From: Collinsella aerofaciens
GTDB lineage: Bacteria > Actinomycetota > Coriobacteriia > Coriobacteriales > Coriobacteriaceae
DNA length: 35,834 bases
NCBI RefSeq assembly: GCF_901212495.1
Contig: NZ_CAAKNY010000031.1
Coordinates: forward strand, 75,260-111,093
Reading direction: 5' to 3'
In this document: in pieces, positions 1-8,154 of the stretch
Position numbering within the stretch: the stretch's first letter is position 1
Layout: the number at the start of each line of letters is the position of its first letter
Notes under the pieces: generated by a model
Databases searched by the model: none
Told to the model about the DNA's origin: nothing
What the model saw: only the letters and a program-made list of their open reading frames with translations
Position numbers and translations under genes: made by a program

Positions 1-17
1 AGCCGCAAAAGCTGTTA

Positions 18-42
18 TCCAGGAACTATTTCACCGCAACTT
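18..42. repeat. Right arm of dispersed palindromic repeat, family A (partial)
   Basis: This 24-25 base stretch contains GGAACTATTTCACCGCAACT and matches the right arm of three complete inverted repeats at 1284-1352, 23766-23833 and 31836-31898. The matching left arm should lie just outside the window. It sits downstream of the minus-strand gene ending at 105, so it could also work as a transcription-stopping hairpin. Confidence 0.75.
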
Positions 43-104
43 ATTGAGGCCGAGCGGGCTGGGTCGATGATGGGTTCTGTTGTCGAGAAGATGAGGACAG
101 CCGG

Positions 105-1112
105 TCAGGAGTCTACGTAGGGTTTTGTGGTTGGTATACCGTAGCCGCGCATTATGGAGCCGAACGCTTTGACATCGTAGGTGTCTGAGAGCGTGAAATG
201 AATGACATTGTGGCCCATGGCACGCAGGTTCGCATCGCGCATGAGGGCAGCTCGATAGGTTTTTGCCGCAGTATGTTCCGGATCATATTGGGCGTCGTCC
301 TCAAACTTGCCTAGTCCATGCAGCTCAGCCAGCATCCAAGAGCCGTTTGACATCTGCCAGCCGTAATCTGCCAAATAATAGCCGGCGTTTCCCGGTCGAG
401 TGATTTCAACCTGAAGTTCGGGAGCGGCAACTCCCGCCAATATCATTGCCGCCCGCGCTTCGGATTCTCCACCGTTATCCGATCTGCCATCCATGTGTTC
501 AAAAACCTCAAATGCGCGCGCGATGCCGTGCAGTCCGCGGCAGTTCGCTTGTGCATATGCACGCAATTCTTCACGCTCGACACCGTACTCACGAGCCAGC
601 CCGTCGACATAGCCTAGTGCATATCGAAAAGCGCTCGTTCGGGCGATGTCGACCACCGTGCGATATGGATCTGTTAACGTAAACGGGCCGAGCTGCCATA
701 CGTCGCCCGGCCGCCAGCGTCGGTATTCAACGAATTCGTACATATCGCGTCTGGTGGAACGCGGCAGCAGCACTTGCACCTTGTCGAGAAGCGAATATGC
801 AGAACCGATGCCATAGAGCAGTGCCGCCGTTGCTCCACAAAACACGGCATCCTGTTCAACGACCGCAATAGTGGATGCCAATTGAAAGATGCGATCTTCG
901 ACGCCGAGGTCATTCCAATATGCGGGATCAGCGTAGACATGGTTGTAGAGTCGAATAATCATCTCTTTTTGCATGAGCGCGTAGGCACAGCGTTCATCCC
1001 ATTTTTTAGTGGCTACAAACAGATGCCCGCCATGATGGGCCTCGAATAACCGGAAGAACAGCTCTACCTGCGGTTTGAAACAGCGTTTATCATGACTCAT
1101 TTTCGACCCCAT
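105..1112 (-). CDS. AbiEi-like / nuclease-fold hypothetical protein
   Basis: The 335-residue product resembles the AbiEi antitoxin-like proteins common in gut actinobacteria. Residues about 75-170 carry the pattern of that family: a 'CGATAALLYGI' stretch, a run of arginines, then 'TDPYRTVVDIAR'. Residues about 214-310 look like a PD-(D/E)XK (DUF559/Vsr-like) fold, with E218, D249, E263-x-H265 and a terminal 'RAMGHNVIHF' strand. The usual catalytic lysine position appears to be histidine, so activity is uncertain. A second ATG lies 12 bases downstream at 1100; neither start has a convincing ribosome site. No partner AbiEii-type nucleotidyltransferase toxin is adjacent in the window. Family assignment is by motif memory; function is unknown. 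Confidence 0.7.
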   Translation of the reverse strand: MGSKMSHDKRCFKPQVELFFRLFEAHHGGHLFVATKKWDERCAYALMQKEMIIRLYNHVYADPAYWNDLGVEDRIFQLASTIAVVEQDAVFCGATAALLYGIGSAYSLLDKVQVLLPRSTRRDMYEFVEYRRWRPGDVWQLGPFTLTDPYRTVVDIARTSAFRYALGYVDGLAREYGVEREELRAYAQANCRGLHGIARAFEVFEHMDGRSDNGGESEARAAMILAGVAAPELQVEITRPGNAGYYLADYGWQMSNGSWMLAELHGLGKFEDDAQYDPEHTAAKTYRAALMRDANLRAMGHNVIHFTLSDTYDVKAFGSIMRGYGIPTTKPYVDS

Positions 1113-1171
1113 GGTCTCGAGGGGGAGGGAATGACACTACGCTATCCCATATTTGGTCCGCCAGACCTTGC

Positions 1172-1213
1172 CATGAACTGACCAAAAGCTTGACGGTGCA
1201 GGTCAGAGTCATG
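1172..1213. repeat. Short imperfect inverted repeat upstream of the AbiEi-like gene
   Basis: CATGAACTGACC (1172-1183) is mirrored by GGTCAGAGTCATG (1201-1213), giving 6 bp plus 5 bp of pairing with a small asymmetric bulge and a 17-base spacer. It lies 60-100 bases upstream of the minus-strand start at 1112. It could be an operator or leader hairpin for that gene; nothing else supports a role. Confidence 0.4.
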
Positions 1214-1283
1214 AATCAGGGCCAAACATATCGGCAAACGGTTGATTAGTGCCCCTCGGCGGCACTAAAACCACCCTTACAGA

Positions 1284-1352
1284 AAGTTGCGGTGAAATAG
1301 TTCCTGAAAAGCTCGAATAAGCCTAAATCCAGGAACTATTTCACCGCAACTT
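1284..1352. repeat. Dispersed palindromic repeat, family A (complete copy)
   Basis: Left arm 1284-1306 and right arm 1330-1352 are perfect 23-base reverse complements around a 23-base loop unrelated to the loops of the other copies. The arms match those at 23766-23833 and 31836-31898. It lies between two minus-strand genes, just past the stop of the PIN toxin, so it may double as a terminator for the toxin-antitoxin pair. Confidence 0.9.
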
Positions 1353-1397
1353 AGGAGGGGATGGGGTTGAGGGGCGGGCGAGGCCGTTGCCTGTCGG

Positions 1398-1874
1398 TTA
1401 GTGGCGACCGTGGCGGCGGAGCTTGTCGATGGTGGCGTCGGTGCCGTGGCCGCGGGCATCGGTGGCGCTGTCGCGGGCGTCGGCGGCGGTTTGGCGCTTG
1501 CGGCGGTAATCGATCATGCCTTGGATGATGGGCTTGCCAAAGCTCACGACGTCGTCGTTATAGATGGCAGTACGGGCGGCAAGCAGACAGTCGGTAACGT
1601 CCATATGGGTCTTGCCAAAGAGTTTGATGGCAAGGGCGACAACGGTGGGCTCGTCGACCATGACGTCATCGAGCAGCTTGGTCATGGCCGTCGCAATCTC
1701 CACGCGAGGGACCTTGTAGACGTCGCGCAGCGTAACGGCCACGCGCGTGATTGTCTCGGGGTAGACGCGGGCGGTGCGCGTGGCGATGACCTGGGCGGCG
1801 CGCGGTGACAGGACCTCGTCGTCGTTAAGCAGGTAGCGTAGGATGACGGTCTCATCGATGATGGTGTTACTCAT
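1398..1874 (-). CDS. PIN-domain toxin (VapC-like)
   Basis: The 158-residue protein starts with the PIN pattern 'NTIIDETVILRYLLNDDE' (D7). Further acidic residues are at E40 and at D92 and D95 in 'MDVTDCLLAAR', with D107/D108 before a final 'VVSFGKPI' strand. PIN toxins are metal-dependent ribonucleases that usually cut tRNA or rRNA. The gene overlaps the upstream RelB-like antitoxin by eight bases, the normal order for toxin-antitoxin pairs. The C-terminal tail (about 125-158) is odd: it is very charged, with a short repeat of the type 'A(T)DAR/DAT', and goes beyond a typical PIN domain. The domain call is firm; the RNA target cannot be inferred. Confidence 0.8.
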   Translation of the reverse strand: MSNTIIDETVILRYLLNDDEVLSPRAAQVIATRTARVYPETITRVAVTLRDVYKVPRVEIATAMTKLLDDVMVDEPTVVALAIKLFGKTHMDVTDCLLAARTAIYNDDVVSFGKPIIQGMIDYRRKRQTAADARDSATDARGHGTDATIDKLRRHGRH

Positions 1875-2190
1875 GGATATCTACTTCCTCGGGGCCCAAA
1901 ACCGAATCATCGCTTTCTATAGCAAGGTATTCAATCCAGGCATTGCGCTCCTCGGCGCGGCGATTGGGGTCACCGTATGCTTTGAGCAATCCATAGGCGG
2001 CGGTGCCGTCCTTTGAGCGCACGGCGACCGGCTGAAAGGGAAGCTTGCGCATCAAAATGCTCTGCGCGACAAAAAGACGGACGGCCTCGGCGAGCGATGT
2101 GCCCATGGCGTCGTAGAGATGCTCGGCATGCTGCTTGTCTTCCTCGCGAATGCGCACCTGCAGGATGGCTCGTTTTTGAGTCGATGACAT
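1867..2190 (-). CDS. RelB/DinJ-family antitoxin
   Basis: This protein of about 107 residues has the ribbon-helix-helix start of the RelB/DinJ family: a basic beta strand 'AILQVRIREED', then 'AMGTSLAEAVRLFVAQSILMRKLPFQP'. Such proteins bind and neutralise the toxin and repress their own operon. The ATG at 2190 is preferred over the GTG three bases upstream, because GGGGAGG lies six bases ahead of the ATG but only three ahead of the GTG. It precedes and overlaps the PIN toxin gene. RelB-type antitoxins more often partner RelE/YafQ toxins, so pairing with a PIN toxin is a mixed-module arrangement. Confidence 0.82.
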   Translation of the reverse strand: MSSTQKRAILQVRIREEDKQHAEHLYDAMGTSLAEAVRLFVAQSILMRKLPFQPVAVRSKDGTAAYGLLKAYGDPNRRAEERNAWIEYLAIESDDSVLGPEEVDIHE

Positions 2191-2417
2191 CACTGACCTC
2201 CCCTAGCTAGCGTGCAATATAGTCGGTCAAATGCTGCATATGCCGACTTCTGAGCATCTTATAACCATTGCTTTATTTCACTCAAGTATGATAACGATTA
2301 ACACGAATACAAGCGTAGTACATCCAAAATGAGAGCATGTAAAAATCTCTGAGGCCTACGCGTGTAATACACTCACCTTTATAGTTACCCAAGAATAATC
2401 CTAACCAGCCCAAACCT

Positions 2418-2439
2418 CTGCAATACACCCGTATTGCAG
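2418..2439. promoter_or_regulatory. Perfect palindrome, candidate operator
   Basis: CTGCAATAC and GTATTGCAG are perfect 9-bp inverted arms around ACCC. The site is about 180 bases upstream of the first gene of the formate hydrogenlyase locus, where a dimeric regulator would be expected to bind. No regulator gene is in the window to match it with. It could equally form an RNA hairpin. Confidence 0.45.
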
Positions 2440-2545
2440 GCCCTACGAGCTAGTTTGCCCAGGCAACTGCGTATATTCAACCTGTATACCGTTGGAGAAA
2501 TTCTACCGAGTACCTGTTTCGCCGCATGTATTCGATACGCCGATG

Positions 2546-2565
2546 CCAGGCCACGGGCGGCCTGG
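2546..2565 (+). promoter_or_regulatory. Leader hairpin upstream of the ferredoxin gene
   Basis: CCAGGCC (2546-2552) pairs with GGCCTGG (2559-2565) around a 6-base loop, 35 bases before the ribosome site of the first formate-locus gene. No T-run follows, so it is not a simple terminator. It could be part of a structured leader. Confidence 0.35.
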
Positions 2566-2617
2566 GGCAACGTCGACAGGGTCTCTCCGGCAAGGGATTC
2601 AGGAGGGAGTGAATAAC

Positions 2618-3136
2618 ATGGGCAATAAACGAGTCGTAGCCGATTCTTCGCGCTGCATTGGGTGTCAAACCTGCATGGCGGCGTGTATCGAGGCGCACGA
2701 CATCCCCGGCAACATCGCCGCACCGCGACTGCGCGTAACGCGCACCTACGAGATTTCCGCACCGGTGGCCTGCCACCATTGCGAGGACGCGCCGTGCGCC
2801 AAGGCCTGTCCCACGGGCGCCTTGTTCTTTGATCCAAAGAACCATCGTATCGGCGTTAACGAGGACAACTGCATCGGCTGCAAGAGCTGCGTCATGGCCT
2901 GCCCCTTTGGCGCCGTGAGCGTGGCGACCACGCAGGTCCCCGTCTTGATGGGCGACGTGCGCGTGGGTTCGCAGACCAAGAGCTTCGTGCTCAAGTGCGA
3001 CCTGTGCGTGGACCGTCCCGGCGGCCCGGCGTGTGCCGAGGCGTGCCCGACCAAGGGCCTCACCCTGGTAGACGAGGAGCGCCTGGCGGAGCTGATCGCC
3101 GAGCGTGCCCGCGCCACCATCGAAAACGAGGCGTAG
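2618..3136 (+). CDS. hydN: HydN-like four-cluster 4Fe-4S ferredoxin
   Basis: The 172-residue protein has four 4Fe-4S motifs in the HydN/HycB order: 'CIGCQTCMAAC', 'CHHCEDAPCAKACP', 'CIGCKSCVMACPFG', and 'CDLC' followed by 'CAEACP', 16 cysteines in all. Such proteins carry electrons from formate dehydrogenase H. The ATG at 2618 was chosen because AGGAGG (2601-2606) lies 11 bases upstream; the frame is open further upstream but the protein family begins here. It is directly upstream of fdhF, 76 bases away, as hydN-type genes often accompany fdhF, so it is the likely electron acceptor of FdhF or an assembly partner. It is soluble and cytoplasmic, without a signal peptide. Confidence 0.9.
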   Translation: MGNKRVVADSSRCIGCQTCMAACIEAHDIPGNIAAPRLRVTRTYEISAPVACHHCEDAPCAKACPTGALFFDPKNHRIGVNEDNCIGCKSCVMACPFGAVSVATTQVPVLMGDVRVGSQTKSFVLKCDLCVDRPGGPACAEACPTKGLTLVDEERLAELIAERARATIENEA

Positions 3137-3173
3137 GCGGGTGGCCATACAAGCCCCACGACTGTCAAATACG

Positions 3174-3189
3174 TACCGATTAATCGGTA
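3174..3189. promoter_or_regulatory. 16-bp perfect palindrome ahead of fdhF
   Basis: TACCGATTAATCGGTA is its own reverse complement and ends 11 bases before the fdhF ribosome site. It may be a binding site for a dimeric regulator or a processing site in the hydN-fdhF message. No other copy was noticed in the window. Confidence 0.4.
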
Positions 3190-3212
3190 GCAGAGAAAGG
3201 AAGGAGGGTGTC

Positions 3213-5435
3213 ATGGAGAAGCATAAAGTGATCTGCCCGTACTGCGGCGCCGGTTGCCAGTTTAACCTCCTGGTCCAAAACGGCCAGGTCGTGGGTACCG
3301 AACCGCTCAACGGCATCACCAACCAGGGCGAGCTGTGCCTTAAGGGCATGAGCGGCTACGACTTCATCAACGACACCAAGATCTTGACTCCCCGCGTACT
3401 GCACCCGATGATCCGCCGCACCAAGGGCGCGGATCTTGAGCGCGTAAGCTGGGACGAGGCACTGGATTTCACCGCATCTAAGATGCAGGCCATAATTGAC
3501 GAATATGGTCCTAACGCTGTCATGACCACCGGCTCTTCGCGAGGCGGCGGCAATGAGGCGAACTACGTCATGCAGAAGTTTACGCGTGCGTGCATCGGCA
3601 CCCACAGCGTGGACAACTGCGCCCGTACTTGACACGGCCCTACTGTCCTCGGTCTGATGGACACGGTTGGTTCAGGTTGCATGTCATGCTCCATCCCCGG
3701 TATGGAGGATGCGGGCTGCATATTCCTCTTCGGCTATAACCCTGCCGATTCGCACCCCATCGTCGCAAGGCGTATCGTGCGAGCCAAAGAAAAGGGTTGC
3801 AAGATCATCGTCGCCGACCCGCGCCATATCGAAACCGCGCGTATCGCCGATCTCTACCTTCCGATCAAGAACGGTTGCAATGTTGCGTTCCTCAACGCCT
3901 TTGCCAACTGTCTGGTCAACGATGGCCTCTACGACAAGGATTTCGTCGCCGAGCACACGAACGGCTTTGACGAGTGGTGGGAGACCATCAAGAACTACAC
4001 TCCCGAATCCGTACAGGACATCACGGGTATCGAGCCCGCGTTGATCCACCAAGCTGCCGAGATGTACGCCACGGCGAAGCCCTCTGCCATCATTGGCTGG
4101 GGCATGGGCGTATGCCAGCAGAAGCAGAACCTGAAGACGGTGCACACCATCGCCTCCATTGCCTGCGTTGCCGGCCAGATCGGCAAACCCAACTCCGGCC
4201 TCGCGCCCGTGCGTGGCCAGAATAATGTCCAGGGCTCCTGCGATATGGGCATGCTGCCCAACCTGTACCCTGGCTACCAGAAAGTCACCGACCCGGCTGT
4301 GCGTGCCAAGTTTGCCAAGGCTTGGGGCGTGCCCGAGGAAAAGCTCCCCTTGGAGGAGGGCTACAAGCTCACCGACCTGGGTCACCTGGTCGACGAGGGC
4401 AAGGTGCACTGCTTCTACAACTACGGCGAGGACCCGGTGCAGACCGAGCCCGATTCGGCCGGAATGCGCAAGACGCTCTCCGAGCTGGACCTGTTCATCT
4501 GCCAGGACATCTTTATGACGCAGACGACCATGCTCGCCGACGTCATCCTGCCTGCCACCTCTTGGGGCGAGCACGAGGGTGTCTTTACCGCGTCTGACCG
4601 TAGCTTCCAGCACTTTGACGCGGCCGTTCCGCCCAAGGGCGAGTGCCGTCACGACTGGGAGATCTTCGCGGACCTGTCCACGCGCATGGGCTATCCCATG
4701 CACTACGACAACACCGAGCAGATCTGGAACGAGTGCATTAGCCTGTGCCCCAACTTTGTGGGCGCGACCTACGAGAAGATGGCTCCCGAGGGCGGTTACG
4801 CCCAGTGGCCGGTCAAGAGCACCGATGTGAACGACCACGGCACGGCCGACATGTTCGTTGGTGGCAAGTTCACCACCAAGGACGGTCGCGCCAACCTGAT
4901 GGCACACGACTGGGAGGCGCCCTCCGAGCTTCCCGACGATGAGTACCCGCTCATCCTGTGCACCGTCCGTGAGGTCGGCCACTACAGCTGCCGCTCGATG
5001 ACCGGCAACTGCAAGACGCTGGCGCTGCTCGCCGACGAGCCCGGTTTTGTCCGCATGAATCCCGCGGACGCCCAGGCGCGCGGCATCAAGAACGGCGACA
5101 TCGTCTCGATTCACAGCCGCCGTGGCCAGGTGTACAGCCGCGCCGATGTGAGCGACCGTATCAACAAGGGCACGGTCTATATGACCTACCAGTGGTGGAT
5201 CGGCAAGTGCAACGAGCTGACCATGCACAAGGTCGACCCGGTCTCGCATACGCCCGAGGACAAGTTCTCCGCCTGCCAGGTCGATCCAATCGCCGACCAG
5301 GTCTGGGCCGAGGGCGAGGTCGAGCGTCAGTACACCGAGCTCAAGCAGGCTCTGGTGGACGCCGCCGCTCCCCAGGACATTGAGCCCGGCGCCGCCAAGT
5401 TCGACGACGAGACGCACGTGAACCAAATCGTGTAG
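3213..5435 (+). CDS. fdhF: Formate dehydrogenase H, selenocysteine-containing (UGA readthrough)
   Basis: This is the catalytic subunit that oxidises formate to CO2 in formate hydrogenlyase. The gene is interrupted by an in-frame TGA at 3630-3632 (codon 140), and conventional calling would split it. The frame resumes directly with 'HGPTVLGL', as expected for Sec followed by the catalytic His. The 740-residue product (E. coli FdhF is 715) has C8, C11, C15 and C42 for the 4Fe-4S cluster and K44, at the same numbers as E. coli, with Sec at 140 as well. The body is a typical bis-MGD DMSO-reductase-family protein with no TAT signal, so it is cytoplasmic. AAGGAGG lies 5 bases before the ATG. A SECIS hairpin follows the TGA. 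Its partners are the ferredoxins on both sides and the Hyf hydrogenase. Confidence 0.96.
3630..3663 (+). promoter_or_regulatory. Bacterial SECIS element of fdhF
   Basis: Directly after the TGA, TGTCC-TC (3644-3650) pairs with GA-(T)-GGACA (3656-3663). This gives a 7-bp stem with one bulged T and an apical loop GGTCT (3651-3655). The GG of the loop comes 18 bases after the TGA, the same spacing and loop as I recall for E. coli fdhF. SelB binds this loop to deliver Sec-tRNA. It is inside the coding region. Confidence 0.88.
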
Positions 5436-5456
5436 TCCCGTTCTCGTTGGCTTTTT

Positions 5457-5499
5457 GGGCCGGGCGTCCCGTACGTTCGGGAGCCCGGCCCGTTATTTT
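5457..5499 (+). terminator. Strong hairpin with T-rich tail between fdhF and hyfA
   Basis: GGGCCGGGC (5457-5465) and TCCCG (5467-5471) pair with CGGGA (5478-5482) and GCCCGGCCC (5483-5491), a 14-bp stem with one bulged base and a 6-base loop. GTTATTTT follows. It looks like an intrinsic terminator or partial attenuator that would make hydN-fdhF transcripts more abundant than the downstream hyf message. It ends just before the hyfA ribosome site. Confidence 0.7.
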
Positions 5500-5513
5500 G
5501 AAAGGAAGTGGGG

Positions 5514-6131
5514 ATGAACCGCTTCATCGACATCAACCCGGAGAGGTGCATCGGCTGCGGAACATGCCAGTCCGCCTGTGCCGACGCCCACCGGATGCAG
5601 GGTCTTCAGGATGCGCCGCGCCTGGCGCTCGTGAAGACCGGCGGTATTTCGGCCGCCCTTGCCTGCCACCATTGCGAGGGTGCCCCCTGCGCCGAGGTTT
5701 GCCCGGTGAATGCCATCGAGCACGATGGCGATCGCATCCACGTCAAGGAGCAGGAGTGCATCGGGTGCAGGCTGTGCGCCATCGCGTGCCCCTTCGGAGC
5801 CATCCATCCCGATGGCACGTCTATCGCCGGTGTCGCAGGCATGTGCGACCCGACGCCTTCGTATCCTAAGTCCCTGAGCAGCCTGCTTACGTGGGCTCCC
5901 GGCCAGTATACCTGCGCTGTCAAGTGCGACCTGTGCGCCTTCGATCCGGACGGCCCGCATTGTGTGGCGGCGTGCCCCACCAAGGCGCTGACCGTCATGG
6001 GCGGCGCGGCCGATCGCGAGCTCGACGAGGCCAAGCGCCTGCGCTCGATCGAAAACGGTCCGGCCGTCGACGCTACCGCCGTGGCCCAGGGTCTGTCCGA
6101 GAAAGCAGGAGGGAGCGTAAACAATGGATAG
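5514..6131 (+). CDS. hyfA: Hydrogenase-4 component A, four-cluster ferredoxin
   Basis: The 205-residue ferredoxin has four 4Fe-4S motifs: 'CIGCGTCQSAC', 'CHHCEGAPCAEVCP', 'CIGCRLCAIACPFG', and 'CDLC' followed by 'CVAACP'. It is homologous to HycB/HyfA and to the hydN-like protein upstream, with an insertion of about 20 residues before the last motif. It should pass electrons from FdhF to the hydrogenase module. ATG 5514 is chosen over GTG 5508 because AAGGA lies seven bases before the ATG. The stop overlaps the hyfB start by eight bases, so the two are translationally coupled. It is the first gene of an uninterrupted hyf operon. Confidence 0.9.
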   Translation: MNRFIDINPERCIGCGTCQSACADAHRMQGLQDAPRLALVKTGGISAALACHHCEGAPCAEVCPVNAIEHDGDRIHVKEQECIGCRLCAIACPFGAIHPDGTSIAGVAGMCDPTPSYPKSLSSLLTWAPGQYTCAVKCDLCAFDPDGPHCVAACPTKALTVMGGAADRELDEAKRLRSIENGPAVDATAVAQGLSEKAGGSVNNG

Positions 6132-8142
6132 CATGACGCTGTTTATCGCATCGCTTGCCGTCTCGTGCATCGGTGCGCTCGCCTCGGTTCTGCTGATCAA
6201 GGCCGATAACGCCGCCAAGACCGCCGGATGCCTTATCGGCGCCGCCGCCGCGGTGCTTTCGTTTGTGGCCGGTATCCAGGCCGTGCTGGGCGATGTCGCG
6301 TCGGTCGACACCATCGTGTTCTTCCCGTTTGCCCATTTCCAGCTGCTGCTCAATCAGCTGTCCGGCCTGTTCGTGGCGCTCATCTCGGTGCTCGCGTTTG
6401 CCGGTTCGATCTACGGTCTCAACTACTTTGATGAGTACCCGGGCAAAAAGGGCCGCGCCGGCTTCTTTTTTAACACCTTCGTGGCGTCCATGATGCTCGT
6501 CATCACCGCCGACAACGTGTTTTGGTTCCTGGTTGCCTTTGAGCTCATGTCGCTGACCTCGTACTTCCTGGTCGTGATCGAGGAGAACGAGAACTCCATC
6601 CATGGCGGTTGGCTCTACTTTGTGATCGCGCACGTGGGCTTTGTGCTCATCATGGCGAGCTTTCTCACCATGACCAACTTCGCCGGTGGCTCGTTTGCCT
6701 TTGCGGATTTCCGTACTACGCAGTTTAGCCCCGCGGTCGCATCCGTGTGCTTCGTGCTCGCCTTCTTTGGCTTTGGTGCCAAGGCCGGTATCATCCCGCT
6801 GCACGGCTGGCTGCCCAAGGCACATCCCGAGGCGCCGTCCAACGTGAGTGCCCTCATGTCCGGCGGCATGATCAAGATCGGTATCTTCGGTATCCTCAAG
6901 GTTGGTCTCGACCTGCTCTCCGCCTCGGGCGTTCAGGTCTGGTGGGGCCTTATGGTCATGGTATTCGGTGCGATCTCGTCGGTGCTCGGTGTGGCCTTCG
7001 CCCTGCAGGAGCATGACATCAAGCGCCTGCTGGCCTATCACTCCGTCGAGAACATCGGCATCATTTTGCTCGGTGTCGGCGCCTCCATGGCCGCCATGGC
7101 GCTCGACTCGGTCGGCATCGCCGTCCTGGCCCTGATGGCCGCCCTCTACCACACGTTTAACCACGCGATGTTTAAGGGCGAGCTGTTCTTGGGCGCCGGT
7201 GCGCTGCTGTACTCCACGGGTACGCGCAATATGGAGAAGATGGGCGGCCTGTTCCGTCGTATGCCGGCAACGGCCATCTGCTTCCTCGTTGGCGCGCTTG
7301 CCATCTCGGCCATCCCGCCCTTCAACGGCTTTGTGTCCGAGTGGTTTACCTACCAGTCGCTGTTTAACGCCGCCATGCAGGGCGACAAGGCCGTCATGAT
7401 CGTGGCCGTGTTCGCTGCCGTCGCGCTTGCCATTACCGGCGCGCTGGCCGTCACGTGCTTCGTCAAGGCCTATGGCGTCTCCTTTGCCTCCGCGCCCCGC
7501 TCCAAGGCCGCGGCCAATGCCAAGGAGGTTCCCGCCCCCATGGTGTTTGCGCAGGGCCTGCTCGCGGCCATCTGTGTCGTGCTGGGCATCGGCGCTCCCG
7601 TGATCGCGCCCGTGCTGGTCGATGTCGCCGCGTCCGTGCTGCACCCGTACGGCGGCGTGTATGCCGCCGAGGGCATGGAGCTCATGAACCAGTACTCCGG
7701 CGCTGTTACCTCCACGCCCGCGATCGCTATAGCGCTCGTGGTGCTCGTCGGCCTTGCCTGCGGTTATCGCAAGCTCAAGACCGTCGGCAAGGTGCAGAAG
7801 TCCCAGCCGTGGGCATGCGGCTATGCTCCCAACGAGCATATGTCCGTCGTGGCCACGACCTTTGCCTCCGAGGTGTCCTGGTTTATGCAGCCGCTCTACA
7901 CGCTGCGCGACCGCTGCACGGCCGTCTGCTGGTCCATCGCGCACTTCTTCCAGAAGCTCACCGGCGTGGCCGAGGCTGTGGAGCCCGTGCCCGACAAGGT
8001 TCTCGTCGATGCCCCGCATAAGGGTGTCGAGAAGCTCGCCGATCTCGCGACTAAGCTCGAGGGCGGCAACTACAGCATCTATATCTGCTACATCGTCGCG
8101 GCACTCGTGGTGTTCCTCGTGCTCGCCGTGCAAATGGGTTAA
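6124..8142 (+). CDS. hyfB: Hydrogenase-4 component B, NuoL/Mrp-type membrane subunit
   Basis: This very hydrophobic 672-residue protein is of the proton-conducting antiporter family (NuoL/M/N, MrpA/D). It has the family segments 'FWFLVAFELMSLTSYFLVVIEE', 'AKAGIIPLHGWLPKAHPEAPSNVSALMSG' and 'LLAYHSVENIGIILLGVG', with a glutamate in an early helix and lysines in the discontinuous helices. Its length and place directly after hyfA match HyfB/HycC. In the complex it is a membrane-arm subunit. AGGAGG (6107-6112) sets the start. The C-terminal third (about 545-640) is a soluble loop before a final helix, as seen in HycC/HyfB. Confidence 0.9.
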   Translation: MDSMTLFIASLAVSCIGALASVLLIKADNAAKTAGCLIGAAAAVLSFVAGIQAVLGDVASVDTIVFFPFAHFQLLLNQLSGLFVALISVLAFAGSIYGLNYFDEYPGKKGRAGFFFNTFVASMMLVITADNVFWFLVAFELMSLTSYFLVVIEENENSIHGGWLYFVIAHVGFVLIMASFLTMTNFAGGSFAFADFRTTQFSPAVASVCFVLAFFGFGAKAGIIPLHGWLPKAHPEAPSNVSALMSGGMIKIGIFGILKVGLDLLSASGVQVWWGLMVMVFGAISSVLGVAFALQEHDIKRLLAYHSVENIGIILLGVGASMAAMALDSVGIAVLALMAALYHTFNHAMFKGELFLGAGALLYSTGTRNMEKMGGLFRRMPATAICFLVGALAISAIPPFNGFVSEWFTYQSLFNAAMQGDKAVMIVAVFAAVALAITGALAVTCFVKAYGVSFASAPRSKAAANAKEVPAPMVFAQGLLAAICVVLGIGAPVIAPVLVDVAASVLHPYGGVYAAEGMELMNQYSGAVTSTPAIAIALVVLVGLACGYRKLKTVGKVQKSQPWACGYAPNEHMSVVATTFASEVSWFMQPLYTLRDRCTAVCWSIAHFFQKLTGVAEAVEPVPDKVLVDAPHKGVEKLADLATKLEGGNYSIYICYIVAALVVFLVLAVQMG

Positions 8143-8154
8143 GGAGGGGAGAGC

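Larger units (their letters stand above)
2191..2617. other. Long intergenic leader between the toxin-antitoxin pair and the formate operon
   Basis: About 425 bases without a convincing gene. The left part (2191-2410) is clearly AT-richer than the surroundings and must hold the divergent promoter of the antitoxin and probably that of the formate operon. A possible -10 (TATGAT, 2287-2292) has no good -35. The right part holds a perfect palindrome (2418-2439) and a small hairpin (2546-2565) before the ribosome site AGGAGG (2601-2606). An open frame running through here from 2492 is just the upstream extension of the ferredoxin gene. Confidence 0.6.

Noticed and set aside
2444..2617. Molybdenum-cofactor riboswitch in the leader of the formate locus
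   Set aside because: One small hairpin is visible, but I could not match the conserved Moco aptamer segments by eye, so no call is made. A covariance search would settle it.
3630..3632. fdhF as a pseudogene broken by a nonsense mutation
   Set aside because: The TGA is at the known Sec position, a SECIS follows at the right spacing, and selA, selB and selC are all present.
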